Shown: positions 34,081 to 45,445, numbered from the stretch's first letter. The stretch is 46,456 nt of DNA from Purshia tridentata (GCA_003254885.1 QANT01000439.1:1-46456); one strand, 5' to 3'. A program made the numbers and translations. The notes: generated from the sequence alone by a model not told the origin.

Positions 34081-35507
34081 TGAGTAACAACCAAGGGTCT
34101 TAAAAGCACTATATATAAATATATATTAACATAATTTCGTTAAAACAAATCTTATAAGTAAGGATCATTAAAATCCATTAATCAATTGGGATTGATTTAA
34201 TGAATTTTCCAATAGGAAATTTATACTTGGATTTCTGGCCAAACAAATTGAAATTATTGGATTTGTTTGAACAAATTAATCTATACATATAACAGTACTT
34301 GTTATTTGAGATGACCAGGTAAATGTGCCAGTGTATAGAAGAAGGATCTAAACCCAAATTATGTCTCTATTTTTTTCTCACATTGGAGTACCTATATGCC
34401 CTTACTTTATCTGCTCATGCAAATTGTATATGACTCATGGCCCAGGTCAAATTATTCCATCTAGGTCAGCCATGCATGTCATTGCCACCAGAATCCTAGT
34501 GACAACTCGAACCAGAGTTTAAAAAGATCTTGGTTGTTATAGACCTCTTAACTCATAAGACTGGAATGAGTAATAACTGGGACTCCTTTTGGTTCTGTAG
34601 CATCTTATTGACACATATTTTTTCTCTAGGAAGTGTGTTGTTTAACTAAAGTACATACATGAGTATTAGTATGATATTTTTTTATTTTTAGGCCATTTTT
34701 TAGGTGGTTCAACACGTTAGGATATATGGTTCTATATTTTAGGGTATATAATTTTTGTTCAAAATTCGAGAGTTAAAACCTAAATTTAACCGAGAAATGA
34801 AAACTCAAAATCATGTGAATTAAAATCGAAGAATAAGTCTAATTAATGATTTATACCCTAAATAATTAAATCCAGCCAAATTTTAAAAAAAATGGTGAAA
34901 AAAAGTCATAATTCTATTCATCCATTTTTCAATTAAAAAACAAACTTGCATAGAGAATTTTTGTCCTATTGGAAGCTCATATAAGTCTTTTGGTGTTTTT
35001 TTTTTTCAAGAAGATACAAGTTTGTTGGTTTAGATGAACTCTTTTTACTCCATTCCTTAATTTCTCTCATTTTTCATGTTCAAGTTCATTAAAACAAATC
35101 TATAATAAATAAAAATGTACAATACTTGTATAATATAAACTATTTTAAGGTAAGACATTCAAATACCCACAACAAGATATCAAATCTAGCTTGATGCTGA
35201 ACATGAAAACTGGGTTTGATACTGCAAATCTAGTGATCGAGATCTTAAACAAAAAGCATAACAAGAACACCATATCTTTATCAAACTCATGAAGTCTAAA
35301 AACATTCAAATTTCAGTGATTGAAGCAATTTATATTGACCCCTGAAGAAAAAGTAAAACAGAGCAGCAGGTGCTCTGGATGTGTTTATTCCCTTCATGAA
35401 GTTGTGATATTTTTGTAACACAAGTAGTACAACTTCCACATTATATATAAGAAAATTAATTATACAGAAAACCCAACAACAGCAATTAATATATATGGGT
35501 CAGTGAC
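34081..35507. other. Intergenic DNA, PIP-like gene 3' side
   Basis: No gene is seen in this AT-rich spacer between the decayed and the intact PIP-like copies. On the minus strand a polyadenylation-type aataaa lies at 35394-35399, about 110 bp after the stop codon of the intact gene. Confidence 0.35.
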
Positions 35508-35801
35508 TCAGTGGTGCATGCCATTGTCTCCAGAAAAATGGCGGTGACCAACTCCAGGACTGGGGCCAGAGTTGCCTTTGATTTGGTTTTGCAGAATAAT
35601 CCGAGCATTCCTGCTTGATCTGTGTCCTCCACCACCTGGGCTTGGACCTGAATGCTTAATCATCCCAAGTGACAAACCATCCAATTTGGAATTCGTTAAT
35701 GGCCGAGCTTCGATTCCAAGAAAAGTAAAACTCAGCAATAGAAGGAGGAGGAAGAGAAGAAGAGCACCAAAACTTTGAGGTCTAGCAATATTTTCTGCCA
35801 T
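35508..35801 (-). CDS. PIP-like secreted peptide precursor with two SGPSPG motifs
   Basis: Single-exon gene for a 97-residue precursor. The start at 35801 is chosen because its context (cataaaATGgca) is much better than that of the in-frame ATG at 35822, which would add MPYTPHK. Residues 11-30 are a strongly hydrophobic signal peptide (run of Leu), followed by EARPL (31-35). Two copies of the hormone motif follow: SGPSPGGGGHR (51-61) and SGPSPGVGHRH (78-88). This matches PAMP-INDUCED SECRETED PEPTIDE (PIP/PIPL) precursors, whose SGPSPxGxGH-type peptides are cleaved, probably proline-hydroxylated, and exported to the apoplast. In Arabidopsis, PIP1 signals through the receptor kinase RLK7 to amplify immunity; the same role here is inferred. 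It is divergent from a paralogue at 39518. Family assignment rests on motif and layout. Confidence 0.85.
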   Translation of the reverse strand: MAENIARPQSFGALLLFLLLLLLSFTFLGIEARPLTNSKLDGLSLGMIKHSGPSPGGGGHRSSRNARIILQNQIKGNSGPSPGVGHRHFSGDNGMHH

Positions 35802-35913
35802 TTTATGTGGGGTATAGGGCATGAATAATATATTCAAGTCCTAAAGTGCATGACAATCTTGGTTTGTATAGGGCTTCACAAGATGTTGTAATTATGGAAT
35901 AACTAAAGAGTCC

Positions 35914-35921
35914 TTTTTATA
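35914..35921 (-). promoter_or_regulatory. TATA box of the minus-strand PIP-like gene
   Basis: The minus strand reads tataaaaa, 113 bp before the chosen start codon. Transcription starting about 30 bp downstream would give a leader of some 80 bp that includes the upstream ATG at 35822. Confidence 0.55.
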
Positions 35922-36010
35922 GTAACCTATTGGTCTCTCTAGGTTTAAAATTGTAAATAGCTACATTAAGGGTTATTTCTTATTTATTTATTTTATGTAC
36001 CTTTCACCTA

Positions 36011-36016
36011 TTGACT
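36011..36016 (+). promoter_or_regulatory. W-box-like site upstream of the minus-strand PIP-like gene
   Basis: ttgact, about 90 bp upstream of the TATA box. W-boxes (TTGAC[CT]) bind WRKY factors and are common in pathogen-induced promoters. A second one, ttgacc, occurs at 36520-36525. Such hexamers also occur by chance, so this is suggestive only. Confidence 0.3.
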
Positions 36017-37627
36017 CCATAGCAGTTACTTTCAAAGAAAAGAAGGGAACAGTGGATTTAGGAGGACATGCATTAAGGGAGAAAAAGAAGGCACTGCAAT
36101 ATTCTTTCTGCCAGTTCTGGTTTATTTCTTCAAGTTTTGGAATGTATACATGTTGAAATTTAATTTAGATTTGATGAAAGGGAGCAACAAATTTCTTTGC
36201 TTTAAGAAAAGCCCTTCATAATTTAGATTTGAATCCCTGCTGAGATTTTAGATTTTTGGTGTTTATTTTACTTGATTTATAATCTTAAAATTCATTTATA
36301 TCTAGCTAAACACTACAATATATAGTAATAATTTCATAATATTTTTGAGTGTGTACATTTGGATGAAATAAGCTTATGAATTTGTAATACACATGGATCT
36401 AAGAAAACTAAGTATAGCACATGCAGATCCCATTTCTCTCAGAATTCATAAATTTTCCCTTTATTTTATTTGATTTTTCTCTGTTTGGCCTGCCAAAATC
36501 CCCTTGGGACTGTTGAGTGTTGACCTCTCCACATGATAAAGATCAGCAAATGCGGTTTTGCTCTACCCAAAAACGAACATATTCTTCTCCCTCACGACAT
36601 GCGAAAAATACATTATTCCTATGATCATTTACATTTATTCTACGCCAAAGATTAATTCGAGAGGAACATAGAGCCTCTTGAATGTCATAATTAATGGTCA
36701 CCTGTGAAACCTCCACGTTTATGTACATTTAAATAGTTACAAATCTCACTTACGTATTAGATGATTTTTAATATCTTTAGTTTTTTACTTAAGAATTGGA
36801 GTAAAATTATTTGATTGATAAAATATCTTCAAAAGACTATTCTTAAGTTAAATGTCCTGATTCTTCTTCATTACACCCCAGACAAATTTCTGAATATATA
36901 TATGCATGCCACTTCATCAATTGCATGCGTTGCCTTGTTTCTGTCTAGTCTACATCAAATCCTCGCCATTTGGATACTTAACGTAAAAACTTTAAGAGAA
37001 TTTTTTATATTTTCCTAGACTTACTTACTTTCACAACATTAGTTTGACTCCAAAAGCTTGGGACGTAGCTACCAATTAGCTAGCACAGTATATATGATGG
37101 GAAAGCCACCTCCAAGAAATGGACTTTAAAATTGTGTTAGTGCATTATAATAAGCAATTAAATGACTTCATGCAAAAGATATGGTTGAGGTTTGGTTGGG
37201 ACTCAAAGTGCTGTCAAGTCTGTGTTGACATGCAATGTAATTGGTGACTTTCGAATTCCTAGCAACCAAGCAAAGATTTCGTTCAGTGTCATGCAAGGTA
37301 TGTATAGCAAGGGATAATATTAATGGTGGCCATTTATCCACTCTAGCTATAGCGCGATAAGAACTAATTAATGGACTCTTACCTGATTGAATAATTAAGT
37401 TAGGTCGATTGGAACGACTACCTGTAAATGCGCCTTACAAAGCTCCAAATTGATGGTTGTGTTACTATTTTTGATGATGCATTACAATTAATAGTGAATA
37501 TTGTATCTTGTTTAAACCCAATTAAGTTCTTTTTTTTTTTTTTTGGCTGTACGTGAAACGCAAGTTCAACTATATATGAAGTTCTCCATTCATCATTGCT
37601 TAATTAAAGTAGTAATTATAAGGACGA

Positions 37628-37672
<45 letters not shown>

Positions 37673-39253
37673 ACCATACATGCATAGTGTTCCACTAAAT
37701 CTCATGAACTTTGTATGTATTGGTTAAAATATAAAGAGATTCCACTAAATTTAATTTATTGGGATCGAGAACGAAGCAAAGCAATTGCTGCTAACAATTT
37801 TCTTTTAGTCGATGGTGATCGATTAGCTTAATTTCTCCTAGTGCAATATTAATGTTTTGAAGTTGACAAAAATACTACTAGACTAACAGATAATCAAGTC
37901 GACATAATGAAGTTTAGAAGCATCAACAGACTACCAACCACTTGTGACAGAACTACGCCAACAGAATTCATCTCCAAAAAGATAGGAAAGGTCTCGTACA
38001 ATGTAATATATATATATTGATTCCCAATTTGACAACATCAATGCTGGGAATCTAATAAAAGCTAGCGAAAAGGAGAGAAAAGAAAACCCATGGACTTGGT
38101 TTTCTGTATGCCAATTCCAATGTTTTCTGCACATCTGGTGCATGATGACTGATTATCAGCTGAATGCATGCTTACTCTTTTTGTTTTCTTCTCATCATTG
38201 TGTTTGGGATCGACTTTTCTCTTTGAGTCCAATTGACTCTTTAAAAGGGGAAATCCCAGGTGAAATGTTTATAAAAGGAAGTAGCTAGCCACCCACCTTC
38301 GTGGTGGGGTTAATTATATAGCCTTTTTCGTACGCATTCCATTTTTCCATAGTGGTTTGGAATACTCACTTTTCATTAGCTCATAATGGTAATTTGGTTT
38401 TTCTGTTTTTTCCTTATTTTATTATTTTTAGATTTGATTTGACACATGACTTAAACTTGTCTATTTTGATATTATATTAAATTTAACTTAAACATCTCCA
38501 AACTAAAATCAATTGATGACTGAAGATCGATGGAAGCTAAAGATTTTAGAAAATATTATGTTTCTAATATGAAAGTTAATTCAGTACAATTCAAGCAAAG
38601 ATTTGGCTGGTGATTTGTATGAATCAAATCAAAATTAAATCACTTGCATGATACCGATAAGTTCGAAATTGTGGTACTTGTATACTGTCATGTTTTTGTG
38701 CCGTCTCAAGGGACAGGAATCCTTCCAACTCTAGACAACCTTTTTTGGAATTGGAAGGTTAATTATGCATTTGCATAATAATGCTATTTATGGGATGATC
38801 CTCCATTGATCGATTCTTATGTATCATGTAAAATATTTTCTCCCTCCCCCCCTTCGATCCTCAACATGATTTCAACATGTTGATCACTTTGCACGCTGAT
38901 GAATAGGGGCATGTCAAGAATAACAATAATTACTGACTATATTACTTATCTCAATCATCTGTATTATATTTATTGACCATATTACTCATCTCATCTTTTA
39001 AATCTTTGCAATCAAATAGTTTCAATCTATAAGATGTGCATGCACACACGCCAATTATTTTGGCGTGTTGCATGTCCTACATTGGCGTGTGTGCATGACC
39101 TACTCATGTGTGCATACGTGTTAGTCTACACACATGTTTTGTTGGGACATTCATACTGCAAACACTCTTAAGAACTTTCAACCTGCAAGGTAAGCACTAA
39201 ATGGCCGTAGAATGTTTGCACGATACATGTAGGTACGTAGCAGTACTCGATCT
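36017..39253. other. Spacer between the divergent PIP-like genes
   Basis: About 3.2 kb with no recognised gene. It contains an interrupted T run at 37529-37544 with a weak 6-bp flanking repeat (aagttc), a TC microsatellite at 37631-37671, and a promoter-like segment with a short hydrophobic frame at 38233-38442. Around 39050-39110 there are repeated variants of ggcgtgt/gcatgacctac. Confidence 0.4.
37631..37671. repeat. TC dinucleotide microsatellite
   Basis: About twenty uninterrupted tc units. Length is expected to vary between individuals. No gene starts near it. Confidence 0.9.
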
Positions 39254-39259
39254 TTGACC
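39254..39259 (+). promoter_or_regulatory. W-box upstream of the plus-strand PIP-like gene
   Basis: ttgacc, 150 bp upstream of the TATA box at 39409. It is consistent with WRKY-driven stress induction as known for PIP genes, but a single hexamer is weak evidence. Confidence 0.35.
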
Positions 39260-39408
39260 AAAGGCTTTAGTGCACTACACTTAATGCCTTTGAACATATA
39301 TGGATTTGGGCAGTGGGGGTCATCATCCACATTCTAGCAGTACGTGTGATATTGAAATTCCCCTCCCCTTATTATGAAGAAATTAAATTTCAAACACCTG
39401 AAAGCACT

Positions 39409-39416
39409 ATAAATAG
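39409..39416 (+). promoter_or_regulatory. TATA box of the plus-strand PIP-like gene
   Basis: tataaata in the context gcactataaatagaccc, 102 bp before the start codon. A strong match to the plant TATA consensus at an appropriate distance. Confidence 0.7.
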
Positions 39417-39517
39417 ACCCAACCTTGCCAATCCTTGTACATAGGCAGCATCAACATTAATTACAAGAAAAGATAGAGCCTTAGTAACAAGCTAGCTGGC
39501 AATAGTATTGTACCAAA

Positions 39518-39769
39518 ATGGGTAGAGGACTCATCAAGTCTCCTGCCTTATTTTTAATCATTCTTCTTGCTTCACTCCTTATCTCAAGCTCCAAGCTTTC
39601 TTCAATAGAAGCTCGACCATTGAATGAGGCCTTCTTTGGGGCAGTGAAGAATTCAGGACCCAGCCCAGGTGGAATAGGACACAGATTTGTAAACCTTCAA
39701 CGCAGTAGTACTACCACTCTAGTAAGTGTTAAACATTCTGGGCCTGCCCCTGGTGAAGGGCATCATTAA
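39518..39769 (+). CDS. PIP-like secreted peptide precursor, second paralogue
   Basis: Single-exon gene for 83 residues. MGRGLIKSPA is followed by a hydrophobic signal peptide (about 9-24), then a short serine stretch and IEARPLN (30-36), the same phrase that follows the signal peptide in the paralogue at 35508. Two hormone motifs follow: SGPSPGGIGHR (46-56) and, at the extreme C-terminus, SGPAPGEGHH (74-83). In the second the usual Ser of S-G-P-S is Ala, which may change recognition. The layout (signal peptide, EARPL, motif, spacer, motif) is the same in both genes, so they are duplicates in divergent orientation. The product is expected to be secreted and processed to apoplastic peptides that act through a leucine-rich receptor kinase. 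An aataaa signal lies at 39871-39876. Confidence 0.85.
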   Translation: MGRGLIKSPALFLIILLASLLISSSKLSSIEARPLNEAFFGAVKNSGPSPGGIGHRFVNLQRSSTTTLVSVKHSGPAPGEGHH

Positions 39770-40403
39770 GTACGTCCCAGCTGCTGTGACATTGGCGATG
39801 CATTGATTGTTCCTAAAGAGCTTGCACTATATAACCTGCGTACACATTGCTAGCTATATATATGACTTCAAATAAATAAGTTAGAGGTATACTTTGCACT
39901 TCAATTTGTTGTAATAATTGCCTGAACACACAGGCATTATAGTTACTAGTTAGCACTGTTGGCTCGTCTCACCCTTATTACAATTGTAATATTATGATGT
40001 TTTCTTATATAAATTAACCAGATAAAATAATGATGTTCCGGTAAATTATGGACATGGGTCTTCTCCTATAGTTGCATATTCTTCTTGAATTGTTTTTTTT
40101 TCTCACCCTTCTGTTTTGCATTATCCACATGTGCTATAACTTCTAATCCAAAAAAGGGTTTTTTTGACCCAACAAAGGGTGTAGTTAAGGAAAATAGGAG
40201 TAAAATTGTTGTAATATTTGGTTTTCTGGCAAATAAATGAATTGTAGTAATATTTATGCCAGCCATATGATCCAAGTTAATAAAGCTAGCCCAAATAGTA
40301 AGATAGACTAAACGGTTGATAACAAAAGCTCCCTTTCGCACACCCGATCAAGTTCAAACCATCCCCTCTTCTGTAATACAAAAAGAAAAAGAATTAATAA
40401 AAT

Positions 40404-40533
40404 AAGGTCAATACGTTAATCTTTTCTAGTGTAACAAAACGGAGAACCCAAAATGGTCAAAGAACTACAAGGTCAATATGTTAATCTTTTCTAGTGTAAC
40501 AAAACGAAGAACCCAAAATAGTCAAAGAACTAA
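40404..40533. repeat. Tandem duplication, 65-bp unit
   Basis: Two copies beginning aaggtcaata and containing gttaatcttttctagtgtaa, at 40404-40468 and 40469-40533, with a few base differences (acg/atg, acgg/acga, atgg/atag). Function unknown. Confidence 0.75.
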
Positions 40534-42759
40534 AAATAATTAAATGTTCGAAGATTGAAGGAAAATTCTAAAAATTGGGCCACTATGTCTATCCGTAGAA
40601 GGAAAGCCATTCTCTCACTTGGTAACCTTTCAAAAACAAAGCCCAATGTCAAATTGGGGAACCCAATCAAATAACACGTCACAACCCTTTGTTTCTCATT
40701 TTAATATGTGGAGGAGGGGGATTCCATTTTCTTTCGAGTGTCTACTAGAAAGAAGGAAAAAAAAAAAAAAGGAAAAAGAAAACCCATCTGAGCTAGCACA
40801 TGTAAAATATCTGGCATGCATGCCACCTAATATTGAACACTTGGAACTCATTAATCGATTGGGTTAAGCTGGTTATTAGAGCTGAAATTGGGCTTGGGAC
40901 AACAGTCACACCATTAATTTGTTTGATGACTCAAATTATTACTCATTAATCCCGGCCCCATCTAATCAACCCATGTATGCACGGAGTCCAACTTCTTCAA
41001 CCCCCTTTCTTACAAAGTAGGTGGCTAATGGTTACTATTTCCTATCCGCAACTCAATCAGAATTTGTCATATAGGGCAAAGTAGGTTAGTTGGGCCAATC
41101 GAAATCTGGACCCAACTTTCTCAGCTCCAAGCCTCAAAACAAACACTATTTAAGACTATCATAGGACAGTAGGTCGACCACGTACAGCTACCATTCGCAT
41201 TCAATTCCTCCAAGTACACTACTTGGAACCATGGTTTTGTCTGTCGTTCATGGTCTTCATGGAAATCTCAGTACTACTAGATTGATTTAGTTATTAATAA
41301 CTCTTCATTAAATTATTAAGCAACCCCCATATTGATTACAACAGAATGCATGCTAACAAATAAATTATTGTAATCGATCCCAATAACTGCTGCTTTTTCT
41401 TTTTCTTTTTTTATATAAGTGATGATGACCGATGGGTGTGAAGGAAAAAATTAGCTGCGTCTTCAATTGCAGGCAATACTGGCGCATGTCTGCCCTTGAC
41501 ATTTTGTAGTTTTGCTCTTAATCATAAATATTATTCTTTATTTTATGTTTACGTACAACTAATTCAGAAGCCCGCCCGACCCGACTGTCAGAGCAGCGGG
41601 TCAAACAATATATATTTATACGAGTAAATATAATGATTCATGCACAACAGTGACAACATGAAACACTTGTCATGTAAATTAACTAATAGTCAAAAGCCAA
41701 CTCCCATGTAAATTTGCCATGAAATAAACTAATGATTTATCTCTAAACCAAACTTATCATCACTTATATTTACATATTCTTTATTTCTATGATAACTTAT
41801 ATGATCTAATATATATTAAAAGATGCGAAAAACTAATCATCTTCCTTATATAATATTAATTAAAGAAATTTATCGTGTCAAAATTATTTATTTATATTTG
41901 ACACTGACCTGATCAACATGTTTTATAATTATTAGTATTAATATATCATTCATTAACGTCATGTTGATTCAAGTAGTCGTGTTAAAAATTGTAACCCCTA
42001 ATAACAACTTTAATTGAAATATAGTTTACGAACGGCCGGTAAATCCGTTTTTCAAAGGAAATAACAAGCCCTAATCTAAATACCAAATATCACCTATCAA
42101 ACACCGACACGTACAGAGATATTGGCGAAGCCATAGTCCCGCAAGAGGACAGCCCATGATCAGGCCTCAAAAGAAAAAATCAAATCACCTTTAATTAAGG
42201 CAAGCTAAGCCAAACGTTTTCCTGGCCACACACGCAACAAAAAAAAAAAAAAACAGCTAATTATAATTTATTGACGTCAAATGAAAATGATCACCATCAC
42301 TTGACAAGGCATCGTTTGGACAACTTGGCCTATGCATAATTGTCCTTTTACTGGATATGTAGTTAAGTATATATACGTAGTACGTGAATAGACTTCAGCT
42401 TTACAGTAATGAAACTCAATATATCAGTACGATATATATGTTTGAGCTAGTCTTTCAACTTTAAAAATGATATATGTTTCACTGTAAATTACCTTTTTGA
42501 CTCTGTCCTAGAAAATCACACATTCAAGGTAGAAAAATAAAAAAAATTAATTTTTATACATTTCATGACTTTTATAGATTTACAAAACATTTTATATAAG
42601 TTGTATATATATGAATCAAACATGTATCCAGCCAATAATTTATGTAACAAAAAGAGAAAATAAAACATATTTACCGCGCTTGAATTAATAAGAGGAACAA
42701 TTGTTAGTATTTCTCATATATGTTAATTTATCTAACTACTCGTACGCAAAAAAAAAAAA

Positions 42760-42845
42760 AATTGTCAAACTACTCGGCGGTCGCAACCAAAATAAATAAN
42801 AAAAAATTGTCAAACTACTCGGCGGTCGCAACCAAAATAAATAAA
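42760..42845. repeat. Short duplication around a single-N gap
   Basis: attgtcaaactactcggcgg and the bases after it (tcgcaaccaaaataaata) occur twice, on either side of an N at 42800. This is the same pattern as at 28124 and 32454, and is probably an assembly join in an A run. Confidence 0.8.
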
Positions 42846-43711
42846 AAAAATGCAGTTTTAGTTGATTTTTTAAAAATATTTACTAATTGAATTAGCTGTG
42901 CAGAATCCAGTTTGCTAAATTCAACCAAATGCGGAGTACAATGCACGCTAATATTTCTTTAATTTAATCGATCATCTAGCTGCCCGGTCAAATGATCAAG
43001 TAAAATAATTTACCAAAATTCTTAGTTTCTGGGGTTCACTTATTTTTATATGTACTAACAAAGTAACAAATAACTCATTACTTTAGCTGAATACGGAATT
43101 AGATATAAATATAACATCTTTTCAATATTTATTATTAGACTTTTTTATGAATTGTGGATCTAATTAATACAAACTGATGCCCCGGCCCCCATTTATCTGA
43201 TAACCTGCATATCACATTAATTGCCCCCATCGATCGAATAACCCGTATTGAATGGATAAGTAATTATCCATCATTAATGAAGGTAGTACATATATAAATT
43301 ATAGGTTTTCGTATAAACTATTAAAAATCTGAATTTATTTAATTATGATGAGCACATTTAACTAGCAAAATCTAGACAATAGGAAAGTAAAATAAAGTTT
43401 TAATAAACGTACATTACCTAAAACCCATGTCCCAATTCACAATTAGACACCACAAATATGAAACAAAGTGAAATATTTTATTTAAAGACTAAATTAATAT
43501 TTAATGTGCACTTCCGTGTTTCTCTGATACAATAATGCTACTAACAATTTTGCTTCAATTGGTGTCGTACTTGATTTTAACACTTAAAAAATAGCCTTAA
43601 ACCAAACTTTCAATTAGTACGTATAGTCTGAATAAGATATATAGCTAGGTATATACCTAACGGTCCAATTATATATGATATAGTATTGATTGCAGTTGTG
43701 ATCCCCAGTGG

Positions 43712-43719
43712 TATATATA
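43712..43719 (+). promoter_or_regulatory. TATA box of the UGT84A gene
   Basis: tatatata in gtggtatatatattcactc, 107 bp before the start codon and followed by a pyrimidine-rich leader (tcactctcttccttcc). Position and context are suitable. Confidence 0.5.
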
Positions 43720-43825
43720 TTCACTCTCTTCCTTCCGATGATCTTCACCTAAACCCACAGGTACTCAAAATAAAAAAAGATCAATTTCAATTCCTTCCTA
43801 TCTAACACTAGAATCAAGCTCAATC

Positions 43826-45445
43826 ATGGGATCTGAGGCCCCAGTGCATGTGTTCTTGGTCTCTTTCCCCGGCCAAGGCCACGTCAACCCTCTTCTCCGC
43901 CTCGGCAAGCGCCTGGCCTCCAAGGGTCTTCTCGTCACCTTCTCAACCCCCGAGAGCATCGGCAAGCAGATGAGGAAAGCCAGCAACATCACCGACGAGC
44001 CTACGCCCGTTGGTGATGGATTCATCCGCTTTGAGTTCTTCGAAGACGGATGGGACGAGGACGAGCCTCGTCGTCAAGACCTGGACTTGTACTTGCCCCA
44101 GCTCGAGTTGGTGGGCAAGGAAGTCCTGCCAAAGATGTTGAAGAGGCACGAGGAGCTCAACCGGCCTGTCTCATGCCTCATCAACAACCCCTTCATTCCT
44201 TGGGTGTGTGATGTGGCTGATACCCTCGGGATCCCCTCGGCCATGCTTTGGGTACAATCATGTGCTTGTCTCGCCGCCTATTATCACTACTATCATGGGT
44301 TGGTTCCCTTTCCTTCTGAATCTGAGCCGTTCATTGATGTTCAGCTGCCATCCATGCCGCTGCTCAAGTACGATGAGGTGCCGAGCTTCCTGTACCCGAC
44401 GACTCCGTACCCTTTTCTGAGGAGGGCTATATTGGGTCAGTACAGGAACTTGGACATGCCCTTTTGCATATTGATGGACACTTTCCAAGAACTCGAGAAC
44501 GAGATAATTGAGTACATGTCCAATCTCTGCCCCATCAAGGCTGTGGGTCCACTGTTTAAGAATCCCAAACCCCAAACCGCAAACAATGTGGTTCGGGGGG
44601 ACTTCATGAAGGCCGATGACTGTTTAGAGTGGCTCGACTCGAAGCCACCGGCCTCCGTGGTTTACATCTCGTTTGGGAGTGTGGTGTACTTGAAGCAAGA
44701 GCAGGTGGACGAGATCGCTCACGGGCTGTTGAGCTCCGGGGTTTCATTCCTGTGGGTCATGAAGCCGCCGCACAAGGACTCCGGGTACGAGCTCCTTGTG
44801 CTGCCCGAAGGGTTCTTGGAAAAGGCCGGGGACAAGGGTAGGGTGGTGCAATGGAGTCCACAGGAGCAAGTTTTGGACCATCCCTCAGTTGCATGTTTTG
44901 TGACTCATTGTGGTTGGAACTCTTCCATGGAGTCTCTCACCTCAGGAATGCCCGTCGTGGCATTCCCGCAATGGGGTGACCAAGTAACTGACGCCAAGTA
45001 CTTGGTTGATGAGTTCAAGGTAGGAGTGAGAATGTGCCGAGGTGAGGCGGAAGACAGGATCATCACTCGTCACGAGGTGGAGAAGTGCTTGCTCGAGGCA
45101 ACAGTGGGGCCCAAGGCGAAGGAGATGAAGCAAAACGCTTTGAAATGGAAGGCTGCGGCTGAGGCATCATTCAGGGAAGGCGGCTCCTCCGACCGTAATC
45201 TCCAAGCCTTTGTAGACGAGGTGAGGAGGAGAAGCATAGCCCTTAACAGTAAGTCAATGGCTCCAAATGAGGCTATAGAGTTGGTCAGCAAGTCAACGCC
45301 CAATGGAAAGGTTGATATTGAAGAGTCAAAGCCCAATGGAAAGGTTATTGATCTTGATGAGTCAAAGCCCAATGGTAAGGTTGAACATGTTGAGTCCAAG
45401 CCCAATGGAAAGGCTGAGGCCGTTGAAATTGACGCTTCAAACTAG
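43826..45445 (+). CDS. UGT84A-type UDP-glucose:phenolic acid glucosyltransferase
   Basis: Intronless gene for 539 residues. It transfers glucose from UDP-glucose to the carboxyl group of phenolic acids (cinnamate, hydroxybenzoate or gallate type), forming glucose esters in the cytosol. The catalytic base is H19 in [24 protein letters not shown] (117-131) is the signature of the UGT84 subfamily. The 44-residue plant glycosyltransferase (PSPG) box spans W343-Q386, with [10 protein letters not shown] inside and a final D-Q, the Gln favouring UDP-glucose. Residues 470-539 form a long tail with four copies of an S-[KT]-P-N-G-K unit, as I recall from strawberry FaGT2-type enzymes. That makes the protein longer than a typical UGT of about 480 residues. 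The coding region is clearly more GC-rich than its surroundings. The exact acceptor (cinnamate versus gallate) cannot be read from sequence. Confidence 0.93.
   Translation: MGSEAPVHVFLVSFPGQGHVNPLLRLGKRLASKGLLVTFSTPESIGKQMRKASNITDEPTPVGDGFIRFEFFEDGWDEDEPRRQDLDLYLPQLELVGKEVLPKMLKRHEELNRPVSCLINNPFIPWVCDVADTLGIPSAMLWVQSCACLAAYYHYYHGLVPFPSESEPFIDVQLPSMPLLKYDEVPSFLYPTTPYPFLRRAILGQYRNLDMPFCILMDTFQELENEIIEYMSNLCPIKAVGPLFKNPKPQTANNVVRGDFMKADDCLEWLDSKPPASVVYISFGSVVYLKQEQVDEIAHGLLSSGVSFLWVMKPPHKDSGYELLVLPEGFLEKAGDKGRVVQWSPQEQVLDHPSVACFVTHCGWNSSMESLTSGMPVVAFPQWGDQVTDAKYLVDEFKVGVRMCRGEAEDRIITRHEVEKCLLEATVGPKAKEMKQNALKWKAAAEASFREGGSSDRNLQAFVDEVRRRSIALNSKSMAPNEAIELVSKSTPNGKVDIEESKPNGKVIDLDESKPNGKVEHVESKPNGKAEAVEIDASN
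45293..45427 (+). repeat. In-frame tandem repeats encoding the UGT84A C-terminal tail
   Basis: Four units of 33, 36, 33 and 33 bp, each beginning tca or tcc and containing gcccaatgg[at]aagg. They encode S-T-P-N-G-K-V, then three times S-K-P-N-G-K-[VA], each followed by an acidic stretch (residues 490-534). All units keep the frame. The tail lies beyond the folded glycosyltransferase domains and is likely disordered. Confidence 0.9.

Larger units (their letters stand above)
39770..43711. other. Intergenic region upstream of UGT84A
   Basis: About 3.9 kb without a recognised gene. It holds a 65-bp tandem duplication (40404-40533) and an N-linked 39-bp duplication (about 42760-42845). The remainder is AT-rich and includes several A runs. 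The open frame at 40066-40341 (minus) starts at a non-ATG codon and has low-complexity ends, so it is not called. Confidence 0.4.

Noticed and set aside
35802..35837. Longer N-terminus for the minus-strand PIP-like precursor
   Set aside because: The extension to 35837 begins with TTG. The in-frame ATG at 35822 has a poor context, whereas the ATG at 35801 has A at -3 and G at +4 and gives a standard signal peptide.
40066..40341. 91-residue minus-strand frame next to the second PIP-like gene
   Set aside because: It starts at a non-ATG codon, lacks the S-G-P-S-P-G motif, and ends in a lysine run from a simple A/T tract.
23913..45445. CAD and UGT84A as parts of a phenylpropanoid biosynthetic gene cluster
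   Set aside because: The two genes are 18 kb apart with a pseudouridine synthase and two peptide genes between. Nothing in the sequence indicates co-regulation beyond general pathway membership.
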